64,000 bases of DNA from Ophiura sarsii (Eukaryota > Echinodermata > Ophiuroidea > Amphilepidida > Ophiuridae), in the NCBI GenBank assembly GCA_035610835.1, contig CM069445.1:80921786-80985785 (forward strand), read 5' to 3'. The notes under the pieces were generated by a model. The model was given only the letters and a program-made list of their open reading frames with translations, was not told the DNA's origin and did no database searches. This document shows, piece by piece, positions 46,187-57,329 of the stretch (position 1 is the first letter of the stretch; every line of letters begins with the position of its first letter). The position numbers were made by a program, and so were the translations under genes.

Positions 46187-46692
46187 CCGGGGGGGCCAGT
46201 CAAACATAATGGTGTACACAGGCGTGACCAAAAAAACGCGTAAAAAGGGGTGTTTTTTCAGTGTTGGACGCGTCACGCGCGTGACGCGTTAAGGGTATCA
46301 AAAACGCTGATTTTCAAGAAAAAGGGTGGCTTAAAATACAGGTCGAACGCGTAAAAAGGGGTGTTTTTTAAGTGTTGGACGCGTCACGCGCGTGACGCGT
46401 TAAGGGTATCAAAAACGCTGATTTTCAAGAAAAAGGGTGGCTTAAAATACAGGTCGAACGTGTTTAGGGTAACTTGTTTTGTTCCCCGTTCCCAGAAGAA
46501 TGTTATCTCCGTTCTTGTTTAGGGTCATATTCTGGCAAGAACTTGTTTAGGGGTCAAAATTTGCAAGGAAAGCGCGCTAAAAACTTGTTTAGGGGGTGAT
46601 TTTGCTTGCAGGGTAAAACTTGTTTAGGGGGTGTCTGGAAAAAATTTGGTCACGCCTGTGTACACCATTATGTTTGACTGGCCCCCCCGGGG
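46187..46692. mobile_element. 506-bp inverted-repeat element with CpG palindromes
   Basis: The left arm GGGGGGCCAGTCAAACATAA then TGGTGTACACAGGCGTGACC (46187-46230) is mirrored exactly at 46648-46692. Between them are two tandem 111-bp units (46235-46456), each with a perfect 22-bp CpG-rich palindrome of ACGCGTC/GACGCGT form (46268-46289 and 46379-46400). Then come about five copies of ACTTGTTTAGGG. No coding potential. It is much more GC-rich than its surroundings. Confidence 0.85.
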
Positions 46693-46745
46693 GTTTTTTG
46701 GGGTTATTTTGTGTTCTTGTTTGCTTTGTTTTGTGTTGTGTTGTT

Positions 46746-46769
46746 CTGAGACTAGTATACTAGTCTCAG
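46746..46769. repeat. Perfect 24-bp palindrome
   Basis: CTGAGACTAGTA is followed directly by its complement TACTAGTCTCAG, in G/T-rich sequence just outside the inverted-repeat element. Confidence 0.9.
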
Positions 46770-47004
46770 GTGTTGTTGGGGGCGGTCGTATTTATATTTT
46801 TTGGGGGTTTTTTTTGGTTTGTTTCGTTATCTTTTTTCATTTGTGTGTTGTTCTTGACTCGGCTTCAACATCACAATATAATGTGTTGTTTTGCTTTGTG
46901 TTTTTGTGTGAGGTTGAGTTGATTGTTTTGCAAGATTTTTGTTTTTTGTTAGTTGTCGTTGGTTTTGATTTTGTTAATGGTGATAGAGGATTGAATAATT
47001 GATT

Positions 47005-47701
47005 GATTGTTTGAATAAGTTGGTTTAATTTCGTAAGACATTCAGTTACAACAAAACTACGGTACTGTTATTAATGATGAAGGTAACAGCAATTTTAATA
47101 ACGAAACTTTTAGTACTAGTAAACAAGCCGTTTCGTATTTAAAAAAAAAGTAAACTTAATTGTATTTAATGCTTCAAATATTATTTTATGGAGTTCCTTA
47201 AGTATACCCTAACACTTCATGTTTTCAATGAGGACTTTTAAAGAACGACCCATACACTTACACAGTGAGGAATACAAATGGTAGGGTATTCTAAAGCTTG
47301 CCCCTCGTGGAAAGACCAACTAACTATCCATTAATTTATTGGCTTCTATAAACACGGACTCGTATCAAGTCTAGAGCTGTCTAAGCAGTAACATTGAAAC
47401 ATAATGAATGATTATTTAATAAGTCTTCGCTATTATCAAGTGTCTTTGTGATTTTCTGACTTAATATGTGTTAATTATACCTATGTAATATTTGTATTTC
47501 ATTGTCAGCCTCAAACGATGAAATCGATGACAGGTGACGTCGGATCTGACAGGTGATCTTAAATGGAAATTACATTACATAACCATATCCAATGGATGAC
47601 AAATGACAAAATGAAAATCCATGACAAATTAACCTCTTTGTTTCATTTGACAAATTCCAATGGGTTTATTTGGTCTTTTCTTTAATTTATATATTTATCT
47701 A
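47005..47701. other. Non-coding stretch, nothing recognised
   Basis: AT-rich sequence between the G/T-rich region and the third family A element. No gene or repeat recognised. Confidence 0.5.
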
Positions 47702-47705
47702 TTAA

Positions 47706-48050
47706 AGGTAGATGACCCGATCACATTTTCGTAACACAGAATTATTTCAAACATACGGAGATTTTCATATCATATGAAAGCTCGTATTTTTCTCATCATC
47801 ATACTGAAATTTGACGGCCTAAATCGGTATAATTACGGAGAAATCGATGAAATAACGTCGAATTACCGCGAATGGTGGTAACCACCGATATAGTTTGTGT
47901 ACTACTCAATGGGTATAGTTCACAGCATCTTGTGCGTCTAAAATAAGAACCATTAGAGCTATGCAACTCAAACTTTGGAACACGACTTTTTTAAGAATGA
48001 CCTTTCATGTAGAATAGAAAACTTCAAGTTGAAAATCGGAACATCTACCT
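47706..48050. mobile_element. TTAA-flanked miniature element, family A copy 3
   Basis: TTAA at 47702-47705 and 48051-48054. Inverted ends AGGTAGATG and CATCTACCT are intact. Nearly identical to the 44.6-kb copy in the same orientation, 3 kb away. This is the best-preserved reference for the family. Confidence 0.92.
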
Positions 48051-48079
48051 TTAACTATCTTTTAATTTTTTTTACTAAT

Positions 48080-48147
48080 GTATTTAAATATTTATTCATT
48101 TATTTATTTATTCATTCACCTATTTATTTATTTATTCATTTATCTAT

Positions 48148-48190
<43 letters not shown>

Positions 48191-48200
48191 TTCATTTATA
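48080..48200 (+). repeat. TTTA microsatellite
   Basis: More than 20 TTTA units with a few CTTT/TTCA interruptions, directly after the family A element. Confidence 0.93.
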
Positions 48201-48239
48201 CTTTTGTATTTATTTTTATTTTTACTTTTGAATTAATCT

Positions 48240-48597
48240 ATTTAGTTAGTTATTATATTTATTTAGTTAGACATATATTTAGTTAGTTAATTTGTTATGT
48301 AGTATGTTAGTTAGTTAGAAAGTTAGTTAGTTGTTAGCTAGTAGTTAGTTAGTTACTTAGTTAGAAAGTTAGTTAGTTAGAAAGTTAGTTAGTTAGTTAG
48401 AAAGTTAGTTAATTAGTAAGAAAGTTAGTTAGTTAGTTAGAAAGTTAGTTAGTAGTTAGTTAGAAAGTTAGTTAGTAGTTAGTTAGTTAGTATTTAGTTA
48501 GTTAGAAAGTTAGATATTTAATTAGTTAGCTAGTTAGAAAGTTAGTTAGAAAGTAAGTAAGTGGTTAGTTAGTTAGTTAGTGGTTAGCTAGTTAGTG

Positions 48598-48634
<37 letters not shown>

Positions 48635-48656
48635 AAAGTTAGTTAGTTAGTTAGTT
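48240..48656 (+). repeat. GTTA array with AAAG interruptions
   Basis: A long imperfect run of TTAG units interrupted at semi-regular intervals by TTAGAAAG, giving a second-order pattern. It is not TTAGGG, so telomeric origin is not supported. Confidence 0.92.
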
Positions 48657-48659
48657 TCT

Positions 48660-49300
48660 CTTATCTAGTATTTCATTTATTTATTTTGCATTAATTGATT
48701 TTATTTGAAAAATGAATACCAACATTTTTAAAAATCACTCATTGACATACAAAAGTGATTTTAACTTGGAGTCTAAAAGGGCTAAACTCAAAAAGAAGTT
48801 TAATTGATCTAACACCTCATTGTATTTATCAACTTTGTTTTTAATTTTGAAATTTGGGTTATTGTTTATAAATTATTGGTAGATACGACATCTTTTTGAT
48901 ATTTAGTAAATCATTTGTTTCGCGTAGGCCACCTATCCATTTTTGTAGCAATCTTAGCCATCATATTACTATTAGTTTGATGGTTGTGGTGGGTTTTTAA
49001 TTTCAATTTTATTTTTTTAGTTTAAGATCCTAGAATAAAACAATGCTATTTTAAGACCATTATAATAATGATTGAAATATAATGTCAAGATGGCATTTTT
49101 TTTAAAGTGGTGAACTTGTCTTTAAAAAATCAATGTCAATACAAGTGACTTGATGTGGCCGATCCCTAGTGATAAAATCACAATTGCTAAGTAAACAATT
49201 TAAAAACAAATCATTTTTCACATCGCAGTTTCAGGTAACATTGTACATTTTGGTAAATAAAACATTTCAATTTGTTGTAAATATTTCATTCACTTACTTA
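48660..49300. other. AT-rich non-coding stretch
   Basis: No gene or transposon end recognised between the microsatellite and the reverse-transcriptase pseudogene. Confidence 0.5.
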
Positions 49301-49304
49301 CTTG

Positions 49305-50690
49305 ACTCATGGCGGGTGATATTCCCGAACCACGATGCTTCTCCAAATCTTCCTTTCCAACATAGCTGTCTTGATTTCTTCTACCTGCAATCCTGTGTCA
49401 CGCTTTAATATGTCAATGTAGGTTAGGGCTGGTCAACCACGCTTTCTTACTCCATGTTTTGGTATCCAATGTATGAGTTTGGAGACCAGCTCATTGGACC
49501 CTCTGAAGCAGTGTCCTGCAAATATAGATCTACGCTCCCTGATCTTATCCGAGACTTTGGGCATATCCGCATACAGGTCCTTATTTGTCACATGCTGAAA
49601 ATAAACTGAACTGAACATGCTGTCTCCAGTTGATGTTGAACACAGTTCCAAGCATTCTAGTGTATCATCCGTCCAGCTGTTTACTAAGCTTTGGGGTGAC
49701 TGTCCATGCCTCACACCCATAGAGAAGGACTGATTCTACAGTAGCTATGAACAATCTTTCTTTGAGCTTTCTGGATAGTGATTTGGCCCTCCATAACTGA
49801 CTAAGTTTGCCGGTGCCACAAGCTCTCCATGCAGCTGCTTTGCGTGTTTTAATGTCCTTTTCTGTACTGTTCATCCAGGCTCCAAGGTACTTAAAGTCCT
49901 CCACTTTATCAAGGCGCATACCTTCCTTTGTGGTGATTACAGGTACTTGCTTCTGGTTGAAGAACATGTACTTTGTCTTTGCAGCGTTCATTTTGAGCCC
50001 AACTTTACCCACCAAAGTCTCCACTCTGTTAAGTAGTGATTGCGCTTGAGACACTTCTTCAGACAACAGTGCAACGTCGTCAGCAAAGTCAAGGTCAGTA
50101 ACTGTGGTTGGTCCTATTCGTCTGCTGCTTCTTTTTGTTAAGCGGAATCCTAGCTCTTCTTCTTTGCCATCTATGGCCTCTCTTAGGGCGTAGTCGAGAA
50201 CAATGACAAAGAGATATGGAGCCAGGGTGTCACCTTGTAGTACTCCAACCAGTATTTCAAATTCCTCAGTTTCCCTATCAGGTGATATAACCTTTGCCTT
50301 GGTGTCCTTGTATATTTCTGCAATCGCATTTGTAAGCTGCTCAGGTATACCATAGGCCTTCAGAATTGGCATCATTCGTCCCCTATATATTGTGTAAACC
50401 GCCTTCTTGAATGAAGTCAATAAAGGTTATGATAGCAGGCAGGTTGGTTTTTTATCTAATTCCCTCAATAATTCTTCGGAGGGCAAGAATGTGGCCAACT
50501 GTGGTACGTCCAACTCGAACGCCATTTTGAGATTAGCTCTCAGGTGGATGCTAAGCTCAGGTCTGATTCTGTTGAGTATCATCTTGTTGTATAGCTTGGC
50601 AACAATTGAGCTCAGACTTGTTCCACGGTAGTTGCCTCCCAAGCTGAGATCACCTGATTCTGGTATAATTTGGTATTTTGTTGAGAATAG
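49305..50690 (-). pseudogene. Broken non-LTR retrotransposon reverse transcriptase
   Basis: Reading on the minus strand: NYRGTSLSSIVAKLYNKMIL (near 50640), then, after a frame change, VRVGRTTVGHILALRRII, a stop, and another frame change before KKAVYTIYRG. The longest intact part (49665-50420) holds GVLQGDTLAP and the catalytic TDLDFADDVALL, where FADD replaces the usual YADD. The C-terminal block KVSDKIRERRSIFAGHC ... IHWIPKHGVRKRG, then a TGA in place of Arg, continues to YIDILKRDTGLQVEEIKTAM. Endonuclease and RNase H parts were not seen. It is dead through several frameshifts and stops. The clade is uncertain. Relatives at 2.9 and 12.3 kb show that the family has several copies here. Confidence 0.9.
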
Positions 50691-51180
50691 ACCATTGGTC
50701 TGACTTTTCCCCGTTTAGCAAGGCATCATTGCATGTCATTCACTCTCGATCTCCTATTACTGTTAGTGTTAGTCCAACTTGTCGTTAAGAGATGTGTTGG
50801 AGGCAGCGCCCTCAATTATGATAAAAACTGAGATTAGTTTATTTTTATAATTGTATTACATGTATGAACTTACACCTATAAGGATTAAGAAAAATCAGCT
50901 CTCTTTGTACAAGAAAACGTTGATTCAAAAAATGCTGGTCCCGCGGGACCAGCATTTTACGTCCGACAGTATCCCGTGCAGTACGCGTGATACATAACGC
51001 GAACCATATTTGCATAGAGGGCGTTTTTTAATAAATAGCGATGATATTGTTTTGATCTAGTTTTGCTGTGTTTTTTGTTAGTAGAAACAACAATAATGGC
51101 GATTTTTAATGTTCATCTTGAATTCTGAAGTAAATTTTTAAACATTTAAACTTTTCAACACCACTTAATGTCCCTTTAAG
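50691..51180. other. Non-coding stretch with a small palindrome
   Basis: No gene seen. AATGCTGGTCCCGCGGGACCAGCATT at about 50932-50957 forms a perfect 26-bp palindrome (core GGTCCCGCGGGACC). It may be the centre of an old inverted-repeat element. Confidence 0.55.
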
Positions 51181-51184
51181 GTAA

Positions 51185-52435
51185 ATAATTGCTGTGATAT
51201 GGATGTTATATCTGATATGATGAAGATAGCAATGTAACATACATTGTATGGGTGCTATTTACTGAAGAATGCAATGTTATATATGGTGCTATCTACTGGA
51301 GAAAGCAATGTAATAGGCCGCTATCTACTGAAGAAAGCAATGTAATATATGGGTGCTAACTACTAACGAAAGCAATGTAATATATGGGTGCTATCTACTG
51401 AAGAAAGCAATGTAATATATGGGTGCTATCTACTGAAGAAAGCAATGTAATATATGGGTGCTATCTACTGAAGAAAGCAATGTAATATATGGGTGCTAAC
51501 TACTAAAGAAAGCAATGTAATATATGGGTGCTACTAAAGAAAGCAATGTAATATATGGGTGCTATCTGAAGAAAGCAATGTAATAGGCCGCTATCTACTG
51601 AAGAAAGCAATGTAATATACGGGTGCTATCTACTGAAGAAAGCAATGTAATGTACTATATGGGTGTTAACTACTAAGAAAGTAATGTAATATATGGGTGC
51701 TATCTACTGAAGAAAGCAATGTAATAGGCCGCTATCTACTGAAGAAAGCATTAATGTAATATATGGGTGCTATCAACGGAAGAAAGCAATGTCATGTAAT
51801 ATATGGGTGCTATCTACTGAAGAAAGCAATGTAATATATGGGTGCTAACTACTAAAGAAAGCAATGTAATATATGGGTGCTATCTTCTGTAGAAAGCAAT
51901 GTAATGTATAATGGGTGCTAACTACTAAAGAAAGCAATGTAATATATGGGTGCTAACTACTAAAGAAAGCAATGTAATATATGGGTGCTACTAAAGAAAG
52001 CAATGTAATATATGGGTGCTATCTACTGAAGAAAGCAATGTAATAGGCCGCTATCTACTGAAGAAAGCAATGTAATATACGGGTGCTATCTACTGAAGAA
52101 AGCAATGTAATGTAATATATGGGTGTTAACTACTAAGAAAGTAATGTAATATATGGGTGCTATCTACTGAAGAAAGCAATGTAATAGGCCGCTATCTATG
52201 AAGAAAGCAATGTAATATATGGGTGCTATCAACTGAAGAAAGCAATGTCATGTAATATATGGGTGCTAACTATTAAAGAAAGCAATGTAATATATGGGTG
52301 CTATCTACCGAAGAAAGCAATTTAATGTAATATATGGACGATAACTACTAAAGAAAGCAATGTAATATATGGGTGCTATCTACTCAAGAAAGCAATGTAA
52401 TATGGATGCTATCTGCTGAAGAAAGGAATGTAAAA
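51185..52435 (+). repeat. 35-bp minisatellite with higher-order structure
   Basis: More than 30 units of the form GAAGAAAGCAATGTAATATA then TGGGTGCTATCTACT. Variants (TAATAGGCCGCTATC, TAACTACTAAAG, short CTACTAAAG units, TACGGGTGC, TGTCATGTAATATA) recur in the same order at about 51490-51805 and 51948-52262. Blocks of about 460 bp have therefore been copied as one. No frame crosses the array. Confidence 0.93.
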
Positions 52436-52439
52436 AGTA

Positions 52440-54150
52440 GGAAATAAACTTATAGACGTTCGGCTAATCTTCCTAAATGTATAGGCCTAAACAATATCAC
52501 ACAATAAATGACCGCATTTATAGTTGTCTAATCATTGATATTTGCAACAAGAATTTCTTTAAACTTATAAAAATACACACCCGTTGGACTTGGTACTGTG
52601 AATTTTCATCATCACGACAGTGTTATGGCGTAGTTTTAAGCAAATTCGCTCAAAGCCTTCATACTGACATTTTACCGAGTCTGTTGTTTAGATTCTCTTG
52701 TTTTCAATGACCTCCAGAAATGTATTTTTCTTTTATTTGGAGTTGATATTGTTCTCTAATGTATGTCAGGGGTTTTATCTTATTCTTATGTCACTTTCAT
52801 TGTCTCTTTTAACTCATGCCTATTTGTGTTTCTTGTACATTTTATTTTGCATGTTTTCTGAGCTGCATGCACTTGAACCATAGAATATATTGGCCCATCA
52901 GACTCTTTGTGGCCGGGTTACAAGATTGATTTCTATAATCACTCAGTACATTAACATTGTAGATGTCTGTTGGGCTATAATTGTTCACATTTGCTCTTTT
53001 TATGCACGAAATTCCAAACAAAAACAAGCAAAGTTTATATCACGTTATACATAGGCCCGGGTGGATTTTTGTTATCCTACAATAAGAACTATATGTGGAT
53101 TCAAAACAGCAACACCCCTATTCAATTTCCTTTTGGTACCGATGCTGTTGACATATTAGGCGTTATTGTATGATTTCAAGTATTAAATTGATATCACTGA
53201 AAACTTGTTCAGCCCATATCCGTGATTCCATGAAAAGGCAACCCATTAGCCCATTTCTATATAGCGTCTTTCCAAACGTAAACAACGGATAAAGGAATCG
53301 ACTCCCAAATGACGGTCATTTGAATGGACGTGATGCTACATTTGGCATAAGCTATAACTAAGTTTAGGTACTGTCGTTTTGTTTTGCTTAATTGGGGGTA
53401 CTTGCACACATTTTCAGTGGTATTCCTATCGGGGAGGACAAATACTACACGACTACATGAATCGCATGATCCAACACGATGGGTATCACGGAAATTATGT
53501 TAATGAACTACCTTTTCCTGTACCAAAATGAGTTGTTTTGCTAACATTATTAATCGTCTGATTTGATTTGATATTATTTGGGTCCTACGATCCTGGATAA
53601 CCCAATAAGCTTATATAAGCTTATTTCCATTGGGGTCCGTTACGAGTCTGTAACCTTTTAACGTTATTGCTCTTCCGATGCACGGGACCATCATTTATAT
53701 GTGACTTCCGAACCACTGATTTTTTGGCAAAATTGTACATGTAGTACCTTTACTGTGCGATTTTTTTTAAACTGTGCGATTTTTTTTGGACTGTGCGAAA
53801 AATGTTGACCTCACTAAAACGAGGCACATAAGACTGATTTTGAGTGTTCGTCGTTTATTCCTACTTTAAAGTTGCGGTGACACGATGCAAAACTGCTAAT
53901 GTCATCGACAACTATTAATTAGTCTCTTTAATTATAGCATGACATCGGACCAATTTCATGATCATTTTTGAGAAATGCCGTCTCATCAAAGCCGTACAGC
54001 GATCAATCCAATCTTGAGAAGATCCAATTGTCTAATTCCGTAATTCCTTTGTTCTATAATATTACGATCGATAGCACATATTTCACCCGAGACATTTCAA
54101 CAGTAATCAATTATAAGCATCATAATCAAAGTAATTGCAACCTACGCTGC
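52440..54150. other. Non-coding stretch, no gene recognised
   Basis: AT-rich sequence with chance frames. A 22-bp palindrome AATAAGCTTATATAAGCTTA.. lies at about 53604-53625, and three GTGCGATTTTTTTT-like units at about 53755-53808. Confidence 0.5.
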
Positions 54151-54309
54151 AAGGGGTGTTTCTGTCCATAACCTGACCACCATTATCTGTCCACTTGTTT
54201 TCTGACCAATTCTAACCCTAAACCCTCATTATAACCATATCCCAAACCCTAATTATTGGTCAACACAAGTGGTCAGATAGCGAATGGTGGTCAGGTTATG
54301 GGAACGCCG
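54151..54309. mobile_element. 159-bp miniature element with ~45-bp inverted repeats
   Basis: TCCATAACCTGACCACCATT on the left is mirrored by AATGGTGGTCAGGTTATGGG on the right, continuing into CACTTGT/ACAAGTG. The loop contains TAACCCTAAACCCT-like sequence resembling degenerate telomere repeats. No coding. Confidence 0.82.
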
Positions 54310-54805
54310 TTCGTTGCGATGCTCACATGTTAAAACATGACCGTCTAATTAAGTTTTGGAGTTTTTTCCAAAAGAGCCACCTGCTGTTGTCATAAGTAAT
54401 TATTGTCCTACTGTAAATTATGCCGCCTGGTATTCCACAGTTGCATTTGTAGAATATACTAGGGTCCGTCAATATGTAATGAAAGTGATCTCGGTATGAT
54501 CAATACAAAGTATTAACCTTTGCCTTTCAAGCAATACACTTTTGGATTTTTAGATCATAGCTTTGGTTATGTAACGTCATTAACATAAACACAATAGGTT
54601 TCAACCACTGATTAAATCTGTCAATATTTGGCTGGATACGTAATATGTTGAAATGTGGGTCGATTGATACATTTGCGTATATCGCGGCAATGCAAGCGTA
54701 GAAACAGATATCACTTGCAAGTACATAGTTAGAACACACAATAACCCCTGTTTTACACTCTTTTTTAGATCTTAGTACAAACAAGGAGGGACAATCTCAA
54801 ATATA

Positions 54806-55035
54806 CACTGAGCCAAAAAAGAAACTTATAACATTTTAACAGATCCCCATAGGGGCAGTGCACATTTCTCTTGTGTCATTGAAGCAAACAATTGGTTATT
54901 GACTGCCATTTGAAGCGATACATTGCAGTAATATTGTATCCAAATTTGGTACATTTTCATGCACAGAATATTATTTGGTGATCTGTTAAAATTGTATAAG
55001 TTTCTTTTTTTATAAGTTTCTTTTTTGGCTCAGTG
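54806..55035. mobile_element. TA-flanked miniature element (230 bp)
   Basis: CACTGAGCCAAAAAAGAAAC and TTATA are mirrored at the right end, with the last GTTTCTTTTTT-type segment duplicated. TA flanks both sides (54804-54805, 55036-55037). The second inverted block AACA/TTTTAACAGATC also pairs. Tc1/mariner-group non-autonomous element is the likely class. Confidence 0.85.
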
Positions 55036-55290
55036 TACTTCAATGAAAATGGGCCACACCTATTTGAAATACTGATATTTGTATACTTTTTATTTAACCG
55101 CTTCTTACTTTTCCCTCTTATACTACATATTTTCAATTACACATGGATTAAAGTCATTGTCTCAGGTATCATAATTTTGCACAAACAATCGTGATTTCCC
55201 TGCTTTTTGGTATCACGTGATGCAATCTTCTTAGCACGTGTTTCACACAAACAATTCAAATTTCCCGCCAAATATCCATTACGCTACAAG

Positions 55291-55606
55291 GCCCGCTTAA
55301 CAGCGCTATATATTGATGCCCTAAAAACCGGCACCAAATTTAAATATTCGCCTTCCATCAACTTGAGCTGGTTGCTATATAACATAATTCTCGTGTGCAA
55401 CCAACCGGCTGTATTACAACGCCCATTGAGTAGTTTAAACGCATGAGCGTGGATGTAATTTGCAACATAATGGAAACTCACCCATGCAGTTAGCAAGTAG
55501 TACCGCTCGTACACGCCCGAATTTAAATATACAAACAGGCAATCCTCTCGTAGTAATACGTAACAATAGGTTTACCAGACCGAATTAATAGCGCTCCTAA
55601 GCGGGC
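55291..55606. mobile_element. Inverted-repeat element (316 bp)
   Basis: GCCCGCTTAACAGCGCTATA on the left faces TAGCGCTCCTAAGCGGGC on the right. Overlapping open frames on both strands (55207-55514) fall inside it and have no domain. Target duplication unclear. Confidence 0.6.
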
Positions 55607-56236
55607 AATTTATGTCATGCTGATTTTGCAGTGTCCAAAGTGTGCTTTCTTTAAGCTAATGCTATGACGTCATAGTTCGCACTTACTAATCCAAAAGTGT
55701 GTAGACGTTATTCACAATTGGCGCATTTACGTCAAAAGAGGGCCGTACTATCCAACTAAGCATGCTCAGACAGGGCTCAGAGCAATTAGTGCTCCGAAAA
55801 CGAGGCGTACGATGTAGCCGAGACGAGAGTGTAGTTTTTTAATGTGGTGAACTTTGCACTAAATCATAAAAAAATGCTTCATACTTCTGAGCTGCTCAAT
55901 ATATGACCTTATTACATTCGTGAAATAAACATGTACACTATCTATTCCACTAGTTTGAAATGAAATGTTTGATGGTAACCGACATTATCTAAGAAATTGT
56001 AGAAGTTCACAGTTCATTACATTGGAGTAAAAGTACGAGATTGAATGTTTTTCGAGTATGTCTCCCTCTTTAGACATGAAATCGCCAATTATGAATAACG
56101 TCTATTGCTTGAAAGACAAAGGTTCATAGTATGTATTGATCACACTATCTCTCAATAGAATCATTGATGCGTCTCACAACAAGATCATTTTCATTACATA
56201 TTGACCAACCTGTATTGCGCTACACATGGCCGTGTG

Positions 56237-56515
56237 CAGACGACGGTGGCTACGAACGGCCGTTAATTTTGAATTTCCGTTGGTTTCAATGTAACAATGG
56301 ATTTTGATTATATGACCCCATAAAATTCATCATAGGTTAGAAGAAAATTTTTCCAATCCAAAACCGTTCGGGATGGCTAATCATCCCAATTGTAAATGCT
56401 ATTTTTTGAATTTAAACCGTTGTTAAGCGGTCGTCCCATTCACTTGATCAGGTTGACCTCGTTCGCATATTTTAACCTGAATACTCGTGAATACGCCTAT
56501 GTCCAGCGTCGTCTG
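56237..56515. mobile_element. hAT-like miniature element, family B copy 2
   Basis: Ends CAGACGACGGTGGC and GCGTCGTCTG. A perfect octamer GCCGTGTG flanks it at 56229-56236 and 56516-56523. It shares CCAAAACCGTT and ATTGTAAATGCTATTTTTT with the copy at 14.7 kb. The 8-bp duplication places the family in the hAT superfamily. Confidence 0.9.
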
Positions 56516-56841
56516 GCCGTGTGTTGTTATCAAAGAGCGCCCGCTGTCGTCATTAGTTTTGTTCTAAAATGCAGACTAGTTTAGCACAGTTGCATTTGTA
56601 ATATGGATGACGCCGTCCATTTATTTTGAATTAGTCCTAACTTAATGGCGTTTGAACCTAATCAGGAAGGGGAAGTTAGTATAGGGAAGGCACAACAATA
56701 ATTGAAGACAAACATGGTAACATTTCACAGTTGAATCTGAATGTATAAAATGTAATAGTTCAAATGTCTTTCTTTATAATGGTTTTAAATGTGTTTTTTC
56801 AAAGATATCCATGCACCAAATAGACTCATTGCAATATGGTA

Positions 56842-56864
56842 GTTTATTTATTTATTTATTTATT
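56842..56864 (+). repeat. TTTA microsatellite
   Basis: About five TTTA units. Confidence 0.85.
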
Positions 56865-57329
56865 TGAACATACACTTTTATTAAAATATGCGAACGAGAA
56901 CATACACTTTTACAACAGTGGCACCCGTCTACCCGACGTAGTTGTAGTAGTTTACATATATTGCACTATCTCGATATATCAAATACAATTCCCGAAAAGG
57001 GAAAGTCCAGGCTGTGAAATGCTAAGCTACGATTCCGTTATGAAGGTAGCATTTATAACAATATTACAAGTTCAATTTCTTTAGATGCCCCTGCTTCGGT
57101 ATTTTGAGATCAAAAGCGCCCACGTTCTTGAATCATGCCTGTCCGTTTTATCATAAATACTGGAGAGCTCCAGTTTTATGGTCCTTGGAACCCTCGTTCT
57201 CCTCCTGCATTGCTGTCGGCACATCAGGTCTCTCCACTAACTCCCAACTTTCAAATATCTTGTTGCATCTAGCCAGCCAGATTGTAGGTGGCTCTTCGGC
57301 TGTTTTTGAGATATCATTGCCTTTCTAAT

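Noticed and set aside
46016..46292. Frames on both strands through the GTTCT repeat
   Set aside because: Simple translations of a pentanucleotide microsatellite.
48240..48656. Interstitial telomere sequence
   Set aside because: The unit is TTAG without the GG of TTAGGG.
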